The position numbers and the translations under genes were made by a program. This document shows, in pieces, positions 1 to 8,155 of a stretch of 64,000 nucleotides of DNA. Under the pieces are notes generated by a model, which was not told where the DNA came from, did not search any database, and saw nothing but the letters and a program-made list of their open reading frames with translations. Each line of letters starts with the position of its first letter. Within the stretch, counting starts at the first letter, position 1. Source of the DNA: Desulfosarcina sp. BuS5 (GTDB taxonomy: Bacteria; Desulfobacterota; Desulfobacteria; Desulfobacterales; BuS5); assembly GCF_028752835.1 (NCBI RefSeq), contig NZ_CP087952.1, positions 4,002,518-4,066,517 of the forward strand, written 5' to 3'.

Positions 1-1
1 T

Positions 2-133
2 GGAAGCTGGCGTGAAGAATCAGTAGACATATCTGCATATCGCGGTCAAAAAATCAGAATATATTTTGATCAACGTCTTGATGGGTTTGGCGATCAACAG
101 AGGGTTTATGTTGATGATGTGAGACTGGAATAA
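2..133 (+). CDS. C-terminal fragment of a secreted beta-sandwich domain protein (partial)
   Basis: The window opens inside this reading frame, which runs without a stop to TAA at 131-133. The visible 43 residues contain VDISAYRGQKIRIYF and end in VYVDDVRLE. That pattern is typical of the last strands of jelly-roll, carbohydrate-binding or discoidin-like domains of secreted proteins. The N-terminus lies outside the window, so the full function cannot be given. It is the gene of the first cassette, since an attC-like site begins about 10 bases after the stop. Confidence 0.55.
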   Translation, partial: GSWREESVDISAYRGQKIRIYFDQRLDGFGDQQRVYVDDVRLE

Positions 134-142
134 TATTTTTGC

Positions 143-472
143 ATAACAATCGGCTGCAAGGGACGGCAAACAACGCGGCGGTTTTTCTAAGTCTCTGCCC
201 CGCATAAAGCCTGGTGGTAATTCAGGGTTAGTTGCCCCGCATGTTTGCCGCCCCTGAGCCGCAGCGATAAGTTGACCGTGAGCTCCGCTACGCTACGCAC
301 ACGGTCAACTTATCGCCGGCTGTCGAGTTCCTCGAACGTCCTTGACAGGTTCCGCTCACGCTCCACCTATCAAGGGCGTTCGAGCCGACTGCGATTCTCG
401 ACACTGAATGAAAAAAAACCGCCTTTTTCATTCAGTGCCTGCGATTCTCGCGGCTCAACAGCCGGCGTTATA
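143..472 (+). other. attC-like cassette recombination site, split by element A
   Basis: The left arm (taacaatcggctgc... to about 180) pairs with the right arm (tttgccgcccctgagccgc, 244-262). The expected right core C|GTT is separated from the right arm by the 201-bp element A at 266-466, and the GTTA core resumes at 467. A close relative of this site occurs at 7808-8139. Confidence 0.7.
266..466 (+). repeat. Element A, copy 1 (structured palindromic element in attC)
   Basis: This 201-bp element contains four nested or consecutive inverted repeats. Hairpin H1 (gataagttgaccgtg / cacggtcaacttatc) is a perfect 15-bp stem. The outer stem is gccggctgt / acagccggc. Inside it lie H2 (ctcgaacgtccttgacagg paired with cctatcaagggcgttcgag, 2 mismatches) and H3 (cactgaatgaaaaa / tttttcattcagtg, perfect). 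The 12-mer ctgcgattctcg flanks H3 on both sides. It is preceded by C and followed by GTT, as in every other copy. Confidence 0.9.
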
Positions 473-504
473 AAATTCGCCATACAATAAGCCATATAAA
501 TATA

Positions 505-533
505 TTGACACCACCTAAATATAGCATTATAAT
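505..533 (+). promoter_or_regulatory. Consensus sigma70-type promoter for brnTA, predicted leaderless
   Basis: TTGACA at 505-510 and TATAAT at 528-533 are both perfect consensus hexamers, separated by exactly 17 bp. The expected transcription start is about 540, which is the A of the brnT ATG. No ribosome binding site could therefore be on the transcript. The promoter lies inside the cassette, just after its GTT core, so the toxin-antitoxin pair carries its own promoter. Confidence 0.75.
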
Positions 534-539
534 TTTTTT

Positions 540-830
540 ATGAAAAACAAAGCCGATTTTGAATGGGACGAGAATAAAGATAAAATCAACCAAAAGAAAC
601 ATAACGTGTCATTCGCATTTGCTCAATTAGCCTTTTTAGACCACAAGCGTATTATTTTAGAAGATTTAGAACATAGCGTTGATGAAAAAAGATACTATTG
701 TTTGGGCAAAATTTCTGACGGCATTTTGACTGTAAGGTTCACATACCGTTCAAATAAAATTAGAATTTTTGGCGCTGGATATTGGCGGAAAGGAAGAAAA
801 ATCTATGAAAAAGAAAATAAAATACACTGA
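540..830 (+). CDS. brnT: BrnT-family toxin (DUF497 ribonuclease)
   Basis: A 96-residue protein of the BrnT family, RelE-fold ribonuclease toxins that stop translation by cutting RNA. The family hallmark is visible at the N-terminus (FEWDENKDKINQKKHNVSF, residues 8-26), followed by the usual ILEDLEHSVDEKRYYCLGK region. The usual C-terminal ISAR-type motif is replaced by RIFGAGYWRKGRKIYE, so the strand normally carrying the last basic active-site residues is altered; reduced activity is possible. It overlaps brnA by 26 bp. The start ATG coincides with the predicted transcription start of the promoter at 505-533. Known BrnTA operons are repressed by BrnA with BrnT; that regulation is assumed here. 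Confidence 0.85.
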   Translation: MKNKADFEWDENKDKINQKKHNVSFAFAQLAFLDHKRIILEDLEHSVDEKRYYCLGKISDGILTVRFTYRSNKIRIFGAGYWRKGRKIYEKENKIH

Positions 831-1035
831 TGAACCAATGGGTAACGTCAGAGTTGTTTCTGATTTTCTGCCATCCCCTGAAGAACTGGCATTAAAGGAC
901 GAAACCATAAAAGTTACTATTGCTTTAAGTAAGGCAAGCGTTGATTTTTTTAAAAAGGAAGCTCAAAAACACAACACACAATATCAAAAAATGATTCGTC
1001 GTCTTCTGGATGAGTATGCAATCCATCAAGCATAA
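805..1035 (+). CDS. brnA: BrnA-family antitoxin
   Basis: A 76-residue partner of BrnT. The C-terminal half (IKVTIALSKASVDFFKKEA then YQKMIRRLLDEY) matches the ribbon-helix-helix fold of BrnA antitoxins, which bind both the toxin and the operon promoter. The start is placed at ATG 805 because a purine-rich Shine-Dalgarno (ggaaggaagaaa) inside brnT precedes it; the longer in-frame start at 769 would have no such site. It overlaps the brnT end, implying translational coupling. The stop is followed within about 16 bp by the cassette's attC site. Confidence 0.85.
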   Translation: MKKKIKYTDEPMGNVRVVSDFLPSPEELALKDETIKVTIALSKASVDFFKKEAQKHNTQYQKMIRRLLDEYAIHQA

Positions 1036-1050
1036 ACTGTGAACATTTTA

Positions 1051-1373
1051 TAACCAGCGGGTGAACTGGACAGCAAGGGTCTCCTTCTTTTTAAAGATTG
1101 AAAAACTTTTAAATGATGTGCTTTCAATCAACTTTTTTGGAAACCCTTGCTGCCCGTTACCCAAACGATAAGTTGACCGTGAGCTCCGCTACGCTACGCA
1201 CACGGTCAACTTATCGCCGGCTGTCGAGTTCCTCGAACGTCCTTGACAGGTTCCGCTCACGCTCCACCTATCAAGGGCGTTCGAGCCGACTGCGATTCTC
1301 GACACTGAATGAAAAAAAACCGCCTTTTTCATTCAGTGCCTGCGATTCTCGCGGCTCAACAGCCGGCGTTCTG
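1051..1373 (+). other. attC-like site of the BrnTA cassette, split by element A
   Basis: The left arm starting taaccagcgggtgaactgg, with cagcaagggt, pairs with acccttgctg and cccgttacccaaac near 1142-1166. Element A (1167-1367) separates this arm from the core GTT at 1368. Confidence 0.7.
1167..1367 (+). repeat. Element A, copy 2
   Basis: 201 bp, same subfamily as copy 1. All stems are intact. It is preceded by ...aaac and followed by gttctgac, which begins the first 467-bp repeat cassette. Confidence 0.9.
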
Positions 1374-1941
1374 ACTCTTGCGTTGCTGACAGGTGGTTTT
1401 GGGGAAGGGTTGCCGGAGTTCCTTCCTACCTTTGATTTTTGTTTTTCTTTGGAGGCTGTGTATTTTGTCCCTTTCTGGAAATTTCATTTCAAAGAAACTG
1501 AATCGTGTTCCAGGGTGGTTTGCAGTTTCGGAAATTAATTTGATTATGGGAAATTGTTTTCTTTAGGGTGGTTTGCAGTTTCGGAAATTAATTTGATTAT
1601 GGGAAATTGTTTTCTTTAGGGTGGTTTGCAGTTTCGGAAATTAATTTGATTATGGGAAATTGTTTTCTTTAGGGTGGTTCGCAGTTCCGCATTTTTTATT
1701 GAAAATGCAGGTTCTCTCATAAAGGGTGGCTCTCCTATTGTATTTTGAATCAAGCTTTGAGCTTATTTCTCAATCCGAGGATGTGCTTGTTTTTTATCGT
1801 TTTTTGGGAAGCCTTGAGGTCAGAACAAAACGCTGGAGGGGACTGGGCAGGAGTTCGGCATTTCGGAAAGGCAATTTTTTAACGGGATTTTACAATTTAA
1901 TCATTGCTTTGGGGTTGCTCTGCCCAGCACCTCAGCTCTGC
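1368..1941 (+). repeat. 467-bp-type cassette, unit 1 (expanded)
   Basis: First of seven near-identical direct repeats. It starts at gttctgactcttgcg and ends with ...ctgcccagcacctcag before the next gttctgac. This unit is about 106 bp longer because an internal 53-bp segment is present in tandem (starts at 1512, 1565 and 1618). The unit's end forms an attC-like palindrome: gtcagaac (about 1820) pairs with gttctgac (1942) and ctgggcag with ctgcccag. I find no convincing protein; the open frame beginning GTG at about 1726 runs across the cassette junction into the next unit. Confidence 0.8.
1512..1670 (+). repeat. 53-bp direct tandem repeat, three copies
   Basis: Copies start at 1512, 1565 and 1618, each beginning agggtggtttgcagtttcgg and ending ttgttttcttt. 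A diverged continuation starts at 1671 (agggtggttcgcagttccgc). Other units of the 467-bp cassette hold a single copy, so this is local expansion, for example by slippage. Confidence 0.9.
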
Positions 1942-2408
1942 GTTCTGACTCTTGCGTTACTGACAGGTGGTTTTGGGGAAGGGTTGCCGGAGTTCTTTCC
2001 TGCCTTTGATTTTTGTTTTTCTTTGGAGGTTGTGTATTTTTCTTTTTCTGGAAATTTCATTTCAAAGAAACTGAATCGTGTTCCAGGGTGGTTTGCAGTT
2101 TCGGAAATTAATTTGATTATGGGAAATTGTTTTCTTTAGGGTGGTTCGCAGTTCCGCATTTTTTATTGAAAATGCAGGTTCTCTCATAAAGGGTGGCTCT
2201 CCTATTGGATTTTGAATCAAGCTTTGAGCTTATTTCTCAATCCGAGGATGTGCTTGTTTTTTATCGTTTTTTGGGAAGCCTTGAGGTCAGAACAAAACGC
2301 TGGAGGGGACTGGGCAGGAGTTCGGCATTTCGGAAAGGCAATTTTTTAACGGAATTTTACAATTTAATCAAAGTTGTCGGGTTGCTCTGCCCAGCACCTC
2401 AGCTCTGC
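1942..2408 (+). repeat. 467-bp-type cassette, unit 2
   Basis: 467 bp from gttctgac to ...cagctctgc. It is the same unit as at 4157 and 5092. Its right core is occupied by element A at 2409-2609, after which the core GTT belongs to the HNH cassette. Confidence 0.85.
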
Positions 2409-2609
2409 GATAAGTTGACCGTGAGCTCCGCTACGCTACGCACACGGTCAACTTATCGCCGGCTGTCGAGTTCCTCGAACGTCCTTGACAGGTTCCGCTC
2501 ACGCTCCACCTATCAAGGGCGTTCGAGCCGACTGCGATTCTCGACACTGAATGAAAAAAAACCGCCTTTTTCATTCAGTGCCTGCGATTCTCGCGGCTCA
2601 ACAGCCGGC
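2409..2609 (+). repeat. Element A, copy 3
   Basis: 201 bp, preceded by ...cagctctgc and followed by gttgggc. This insertion sits in the attC-like end of a 467-bp unit, whereas units 3-6 have gttctgac directly at that point. Confidence 0.9.
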
Positions 2610-2632
2610 GTTGGGCTTTTACATAAAGGAAT

Positions 2633-3556
2633 ATGAAAATGCCGATAATAGATCGGAAAAGTATTGAAGATGCTCAAAAGATTACTGAAGTATTTCTGCC
2701 CGACTATACGGTCAAAAAAAGACTGCTGACATTTTTATCCAATGCAATCATTTTTTCCAACGGGTTAAGAGCGGATAACTGGAACCTGAATCTGGACAAA
2801 AACGGCGGGTTCATAAGGCTGAATGTCGGACATGAATATTGCATTGAAATATTCAAAAAATATTCTTTAATCCTTGTATTGAGGGATGTATTAAGCGATA
2901 AAGTGGACGGCAACAGGCTGAAAATAAAGTTTAAAGGTTACAACGGCAAAAATAAAGTTTTGACTGACAGTCTGCTGACTGTCCCTAACTGCCTTGCCAA
3001 AGTTCCCGGATCAGTGGGATGTCATGTAACACATGACAATATAATTGATATATTGCCGTACCTGGAAGAAGCAAATCGCTGTTTTATTTCATACGCAATA
3101 AACAATACGGTTCAGCTTCCGTCAATGAACAGGGCTCACTCTGCCGGATTTATCAGATATTTATCAGAATTCGTTTCAAAACGGATTCCAAATCCTGTTT
3201 ATGCTGTTTCTGAAAACGATTTTTATGACAGGCAGGTGAAAGAAGAAAGAGAAGCCAGAACTTTAAGCTTATCCGAAATAGAGGCTAAAATAAAAGACAG
3301 CCATAAAATACCTGTACGCATGAATGTAACAACTTCAAAATTTAACAGAAATCCTTATGTCTCTGAATATGCTAAAAGAGTTGCGGACGGTATATGTCAG
3401 GACTGCAATGAACCGGCACCTTTTATCAATAAATTGACAGGTGAGCCTTTTCTTGAAACGCACCATATAATACCTCTGGCACAGGGAGGAAAAGATACAA
3501 CAGACAACACAATTGCCATCTGTCCGAACTGCCACAGGAAGAGGCATTACGGATAG
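2633..3556 (+). CDS. HNH endonuclease-domain protein
   Basis: A 307-residue protein with an HNH nuclease domain at its C-terminus (about residues 245-307). CQDC and CPNCH form the zinc ribbon, and THHIIPLAQGG with DNTIAICPNC supplies the H-N-H catalytic residues of the beta-beta-alpha-metal fold. The N-terminal 200 residues are not recognised; they include a WNLNLD...GFIRLNVGHEYC stretch that could be a substrate- or modified-base-sensing module, as in McrA-like restriction proteins (inference). An aaagga Shine-Dalgarno precedes ATG 2633; ATG 2639 is a possible alternative. It is the single gene of its cassette, with its attC starting about 55 bp downstream. Confidence 0.8.
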   Translation: MKMPIIDRKSIEDAQKITEVFLPDYTVKKRLLTFLSNAIIFSNGLRADNWNLNLDKNGGFIRLNVGHEYCIEIFKKYSLILVLRDVLSDKVDGNRLKIKFKGYNGKNKVLTDSLLTVPNCLAKVPGSVGCHVTHDNIIDILPYLEEANRCFISYAINNTVQLPSMNRAHSAGFIRYLSEFVSKRIPNPVYAVSENDFYDRQVKEEREARTLSLSEIEAKIKDSHKIPVRMNVTTSKFNRNPYVSEYAKRVADGICQDCNEPAPFINKLTGEPFLETHHIIPLAQGGKDTTDNTIAICPNCHRKRHYG

Positions 3557-3611
3557 AAAGGACAGTTCAAACAAACCATAAAAATGAAAGATAAAGCCCA
3601 ACCAAAAAATA

Positions 3612-3693
3612 GAGCTGACCACAAAAGCCGAGCCGATTTGTCGTGAATTTAAAGGATTAGGCGGCTTTTGTGTCAGCTCATTTAGACGTTCTG
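3612..3693 (+). other. attC-like site of the HNH cassette
   Basis: Arms gagctgaccacaaaagccg and cggcttttgtgtcagctc are complementary with small bulges. The core is C|GTTCTGAC at 3688. A near-identical site ends the cassette at 6611-6700. Confidence 0.75.
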
Positions 3694-4156
3694 ACTCTTG
3701 CGTTGCTGACAGGTGGTTTTGGGGAAGGGTTGCCGGAGTTCTTTTTTTGCCTTTGATTTTTGTTTCTCTTTGGAGGCTGTGTGTTTTGTCCTTTTCTGGA
3801 AGTTCCAGTTCAAGGAAATTGAATCGTGCTCCATGGTGGTTTGCAGTTTCGGAAATTAATTTGATTATGGGAAATTGTTTTCTTTAGGGTGGTTCGCAGT
3901 TCCGCATTTTTTATTGAAAATGCAGGTTCTCTCATAAAGGGTGGCTCTCCTATTGGATTTTGAATCAAGCTTTGAGCTTATTTCTCAATCCGAGGATGTG
4001 CTTGTTTTTTATCGTTTTTTGGGAAGCCTTGAGGTCAGAACAAAACGCTGGAGGGGACTGGGCAGGAGTTCGGCATTTCGGAAAGGCAATTTTTTAACGG
4101 AATTTTACAATTTAATCATTGCTTTGGGGTTGCTCTGCCCAGCACCTCAGCTCAGC
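3688..4156 (+). repeat. 467-bp-type cassette, unit 3
   Basis: 469 bp. It starts gttctgactcttgcgttgc and ends ...cagctcagc directly before the next gttctgac, with no element A at this junction. No gene is recognised. Confidence 0.85.
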
Positions 4157-4623
4157 GTTCTGACTCTTGCGTTGCTGACAGGTGGTTTTGGGGAAGGGTT
4201 GCCGGAGTTCTTTCCTGCCTTTGATTTTTGTTTTTCTTTGGAGGTTGTGTATTTTTCTTTTTCTGAAAATTTCATTTCAAAGAAACTGAATCGTGTTCCA
4301 GGGTGGTTTGCAGTTTCGGAAATTAATTTGATTATGGGAAATTGTTTTCTTTAGGGTGGTTCGCAGTTCCGCATTTTTTATTGAAAATGCAGGTTCTCTC
4401 ATAAAGGGTGGCTCTCCTATTGGATTTTGAATCAAGCTTTGAGCTTATTTCTCAATCCGAGGATGTGCTTGTTTTTTATCGTTTTTTGGGAAGCCTTGAG
4501 GTCAGAACAAAACGCTGGAGGGGACTGGGCAGGAGTTCGGCATTTCGGAAAGGCAATTTTTTAACGGAATTTTACAATTTAATCATTGCTTTGGGGTTGC
4601 TCTGCCCAGCACCTCAGCTTAGC
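4157..4623 (+). repeat. 467-bp-type cassette, unit 4
   Basis: 467 bp. Its attC-like end spans 4501-4631: gtcagaac at 4501 is the exact complement of gttctgac at 4624, and the inner arms ctgggcag / ctgcccag also pair. No gene is recognised. Confidence 0.85.
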
Positions 4624-5091
4624 GTTCTGACTCTTGCGTTGCTGACAGGTGGTTTTGGGGAAGGGTTGCCGGAGTTCTTTCTTGTCTTTGATTTTTGTTT
4701 TTCTTTGGAGGCTGTGTATTTTGTCTCTTTCTGGAAGTTCCAGTTCAAGGAAATTGAATCGTGCTCCATGGTGGTTTGCAGTTTCGGAAATTAATTTGAT
4801 TATGGAAAATTGTTTTCTTTAGGGTGGTTCGCAGTTCCGCATTTTTTATTGAAAATGCAGGTTCTCTTATAAAGGGTGGCTCTCCTATTGGATTTTGAAT
4901 CAAGCTTTGAGCTTATTTCTCAATCCGAGGATGTACTTGTTTTTTATCGTTTTTTGGGAAGCCTTGAGGTCAGAACAAAACGCTGGAGGGGACTGGGCAG
5001 GAGTTCGGCATTTCGGAAAGGCAATTTTTTAACGGAATTTTACAATTTAATCATTGCTTTGGGGTTGCTCTGCCCAGCACCTCAGCTTAGC
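4624..5091 (+). repeat. 467-bp-type cassette, unit 5
   Basis: 468 bp, directly followed by unit 6. No gene is recognised. Confidence 0.85.
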
Positions 5092-5558
5092 GTTCTGACT
5101 CTTGCGTTACTGACAGGTGGTTTTGGGGAAGGGTTGCCGGAGTTCTTTCCTGCCTTTGATTTTTGTTTTTCTTTGGAGGTTGTGTATTTTTCTTTTTCTG
5201 GAAATTTCATTTCAAAGAAACTGAATCGTGTTCCAGGGTGGTTTGCAGTTCCGAAAATTAATTTGACTATGAAAATTATTTCCTTTAGGGTGGTTCTCAG
5301 TTCCGAATTTTTTCTTGAAAATGCAGGTTTTCTCATAAAGGGTGGCTCTCCTATTGGAATTTGAATCAAGCTTTGAGCTTATTTCTTAATCCGAGGATGT
5401 GCTTGTTTTTTATCGTTTTTTGGGAAGCCTTGAGGTCAGAACAATACGCTGGAAGGGACTGGGCAGGGTCTCCGCATTTTCGGAAGGCAATTTTTTAACG
5501 GGATTTTATAATTTAATCAATGCTGTCGGGTTGGCTCTGCCCAGCCCCTCAGCTTAGC
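5092..5558 (+). repeat. 467-bp-type cassette, unit 6 (diverged)
   Basis: 467 bp, more diverged than the other units in its second half (for example aacaatacgctggaagggac in the left attC arm). The pairing gtcagaac / gttctgac is kept. Confidence 0.85.
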
Positions 5559-6027
5559 GTTCTGACTCTTGCGTTGCTGACAGGTGGTTTTGGGGAAGGG
5601 TTGCCGGAGTTCTTTTTTTTGCCTTTGATTTTTGTTTCTCTTTGGAGGTTGTGTATTTTTCTTTTTCTGGAAATTTCATTTCAAAGAAACTGAATCGTGT
5701 TCCAGGGTGGTTTGCAGTTTTGGAAATTAATTTGATTATGGGAAATTGTTTTCTTTAGGGTGGTTCGCAGTTCCGCATTTTTTATTGAAAATGCAGGTTC
5801 TCTCATAAAGGGTGGCTCTCCTATCGGATTTTGAATCAAGCTTTGAGCTTATTTCTCAATCCGAGGATGTGCTTGTTTTTTATCGTTTTTTGGGAAGCCT
5901 TGAGGTCAGAACAAAACGCTGGAGGGGACTGGGCAGGAGCTCGGCATTTTTGAAAGGCAATTTTTTAACGGGATTTTACAATTTAATCAAAGCTGTCGGA
6001 TTATCCTGCCCAGCACCTCAGCTTAGC
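5559..6027 (+). repeat. 467-bp-type cassette, unit 7
   Basis: 469 bp, ending ...cagcttagc. Its right core is occupied by element A (6028-6228). It is the last unit of the series. Confidence 0.85.
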
Positions 6028-6228
6028 GATAAGTTGACCGTGAGCTCCGCTACGCTACGCACACGGTCAACTTATCGCCGGCTGTCGAGTTCCTCGAACG
6101 TCCTTGACAGGTTCCGCTCACGCTCCACCTATCAAGGGCGTTCGAGCCGACTGCGATTCTCGACACTGAATGAAAAAAAACCGCCTTTTTCATTCAGTGC
6201 CTGCGATTCTCGCGGCTCAACAGCCGGC
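6028..6228 (+). repeat. Element A, copy 4
   Basis: 201 bp, identical in plan to copies 1-3, followed by gttatacc. Confidence 0.9.
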
Positions 6229-6259
6229 GTTATACCATTACAACAAAAAATAATAACGA

Positions 6260-6613
6260 ATGTTACCAAAACCACTTATATATTTTTTAATTTCGTTAGG
6301 TTCGATTTTCTTTTTCTGTTTTGGAGAATTTTTAGCTCAGAATAATCATTTACCTAAATGGTCTTGCTTTGCTAGTCTACTATCTTTGGGTTTGGTTTTA
6401 TATAGTATGTTTACGAAATCAATTTTAAACTTTATAAAACAATATGTTCCTGATTTAGATATCGATAAAAGAACTGATTGGCTCAAAAATGTTCCTTTAG
6501 AGGTTATTCCAAATTGGATCATATACATGAACTTGTTGGCTTATTCAATAATAATCGCATCAATCATTTCAGGCATAAAGTATCTGATTTTTATAATACT
6601 TGATTTGGTATAA
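6260..6613 (+). CDS. Small integral membrane protein, unknown function
   Basis: 117 residues with about three hydrophobic segments (residues 6-24, 38-60 region, 90-115) and a polar stretch rich in charged residues between them (DLDIDKRTDWLK). I do not recognise a family. No clear Shine-Dalgarno is visible before ATG 6260. It fills its cassette: the attC begins just after the stop, supporting it as the real cargo. Confidence 0.55.
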   Translation: MLPKPLIYFLISLGSIFFFCFGEFLAQNNHLPKWSCFASLLSLGLVLYSMFTKSILNFIKQYVPDLDIDKRTDWLKNVPLEVIPNWIIYMNLLAYSIIIASIISGIKYLIFIILDLV

Positions 6614-6906
6614 CCAAAGGATGGAGCTGACCACAAAAGCCGAGCCGATTTAGATAAAATCAAAGACTTAGGGCGGCTTTTGTGTCAGCTCATCCTTGCC
6701 GATAAGTGGACCGTGAGCTCCGCTGCGCTACGCACACGGTCCACTTATCGCGGCTGTCGAGTTCCTCCAACGTCCTTGATAGGTTCCCGCTCACGCTCCA
6801 CCTATCAAGGACGTTGGAGCCGACTGCGATTCTCAGCACTGGCTGAAAAAAAATTGCCTTTTTCAGCCAGTGCTTGCGATTCTCGCGGCTCAACAGCCGC
6901 GTTGGC
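6611..6906 (+). other. attC-like site, split by element A (subfamily 2)
   Basis: Arms gagctgaccacaaaagccg and cggcttttgtgtcagctc, as in the HNH cassette. The core GTT at 6901 is separated from the arm by the element at 6701-6900. Confidence 0.75.
6701..6900 (+). repeat. Element A, copy 5 (subfamily 2, compensatory variant)
   Basis: 200 bp. H1 changes gataagttgacc to gataagtggacc with the matching change ggtcaac to ggtccac. H2 is a perfect 19-bp stem (ctccaacgtccttgatagg / cctatcaaggacgttggag). H3 changes gaatg to ggctg with the matching cattc to cagcc. The outer stem is shortened on both sides (gcggctgt / acagccgc). Paired changes in every stem show that the folded form is maintained. Confidence 0.9.
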
Positions 6907-6945
6907 TGGTCAAGAAAGAGCTTTGATTAAATAAAGGTGGTCTAT

Positions 6946-7800
6946 ATGAAGAAATATGAAGCGTTACCGATGCATGTCCAATTTTTCCTCCCTATTTTGC
7001 AAGCACTTCGCGAACTTGGCGGTTCTGCGACACCGTCGGAGCTGAAAGACAAGTTAATCGAAATAATGAAGATTACAGAGGACAAACTTGAGGAGAAACT
7101 GAAGAATGGCATGTATCGTATTGATAATCAAATCACTTGGAGCAAGATATATCTTGTTCGGTCGGGGTTGCTTGATGTCTCTGATCCAGATGTCTTGAGT
7201 TTAACAGAAGATGGCCTGTCCAAGGAGTTAAACGAGAAGGACGTACTCTTGATATTTAAAAAAATCCACAGAGGCTTTGTCACTAAGAAAGTGAAGGAGA
7301 AGACCGAAAAACATGTGGATTTAGAGGAAACCGCCGAAAAGCAACCTTACGCAGTCGAGCTATTAGAACTTCTGCGTTCTCTGCCACCTCAAGGGTTTGA
7401 AAGATTATGTCAACGCCTTCTTCGGTCCTCTGGATTCAAGAAAGTGATCGTCAGTGGCAGGTCTGGAGACGGAGGCATTGATGGTGAGGGTATTCTTGAA
7501 ATCAATCCCCTGGTCAGTGTCAAAGTCATTTTCCAATGCAAACGTTACAAAGACGCCGTTTCCGTTTCTTATGTAAGGGATTTTCGCGGAGCTATGCAGG
7601 GGCGAGCAGAAAAAGGTATCTTTATCACAACTGGCAGGTTTACAAGCGAGGCTAAGGCAGAGGCTGTTAGGGAGGGAACTCCCCCTATTGAACTTGTCGA
7701 TGGTGACAAACTTGTTGAGCTTTTCGAGCAACGCCAGCTTGGGTTAATGCGAAAGGTCACCTATGAAGTGGATAACTCATTTTTCGATGAATACCGCTGA
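6946..7800 (+). CDS. Mrr-family type IV restriction endonuclease
   Basis: 284 residues. The N-terminal part (about 1-95, with LPILQALRELGGSATPSELKD) matches the winged-helix Mrr_N domain. After a charged linker (about 100-130) the C-terminal Mrr catalytic domain starts at FERLCQRLLRSSGF. It shows the PD-(D/E)XK-type motifs SGDGGIDGEG and FQCKRYKD, then the GIFITTGRFTSEAK segment conserved in Mrr. Such enzymes cut DNA carrying foreign methylation. ATG 6946 is chosen because aaaggtgg lies 5 bp before it; a GTG at 6937 would overlap that site. It is the sole gene of the cassette, consistent with mobile defence cargo. Confidence 0.88.
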   Translation: MKKYEALPMHVQFFLPILQALRELGGSATPSELKDKLIEIMKITEDKLEEKLKNGMYRIDNQITWSKIYLVRSGLLDVSDPDVLSLTEDGLSKELNEKDVLLIFKKIHRGFVTKKVKEKTEKHVDLEETAEKQPYAVELLELLRSLPPQGFERLCQRLLRSSGFKKVIVSGRSGDGGIDGEGILEINPLVSVKVIFQCKRYKDAVSVSYVRDFRGAMQGRAEKGIFITTGRFTSEAKAEAVREGTPPIELVDGDKLVELFEQRQLGLMRKVTYEVDNSFFDEYR

Positions 7801-7807
7801 AATCACC

Positions 7808-8139
7808 AGCCAACAATCGGCTGCAGGGGACGGCAAACAGCGCGGCGGTTTTTCAAAGTCAGTGCCCTGCAAAAAGTCTGGTTGTATTTTCAAGTTGGTT
7901 GCATCGCATGTTTGCCGCCCCTGAGCCGTAGCGATAAGTTGACCGTGAGCTCCGCTACGCTACGCACACGGTCAACTTATCGCCGGCTGTCGAGTTCCTC
8001 GAACGTCCTTGACAGGTTCCGCTCACGCTCCACCTATCAAGGGCGTTCGAGCCGACTGCGATTCTCGACACTGAATGAAAAAAAACCGCCTTTTTCATTC
8101 AGTGCCTGCGATTCTCGCGGCTCAACAGCCGGCGTTATA
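7808..8139 (+). other. attC-like site of the Mrr cassette, split by element A
   Basis: Left arm caacaatcggctgcaggggacggcaaacagcgcgg, right arm tttgccgcccctgagccgt. It is a close relative of the site at 143-472. The core GTTATAA follows the element at 8134. Confidence 0.75.
7933..8133 (+). repeat. Element A, copy 6
   Basis: 201 bp, subfamily 1, preceded by ...ccgtagc and followed by gttataag. Confidence 0.9.
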
Positions 8140-8155
8140 AGGAGAAAATAAAATA

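Noticed and set aside
266..466. Element A as a protein-coding insert: one frame is open through the whole element (201 bp = 67 codons) in most copies and fuses with upstream or downstream frames.
   Set aside because: Copies of 200, 202 and 77 bp break the frame, there is no consistent start or ribosome site, and the changes between copies preserve base pairing and not protein sequence.
1512..1670. Possible CRISPR array (53-bp repeats).
   Set aside because: Repeats are contiguous with no spacers, and no cas gene is present.
1726..5364. Repeated 128-162-codon frames starting GTG in the 467-bp units.
   Set aside because: They cross the cassette junctions, lack a ribosome site, and are conserved only because the DNA units are near-identical.
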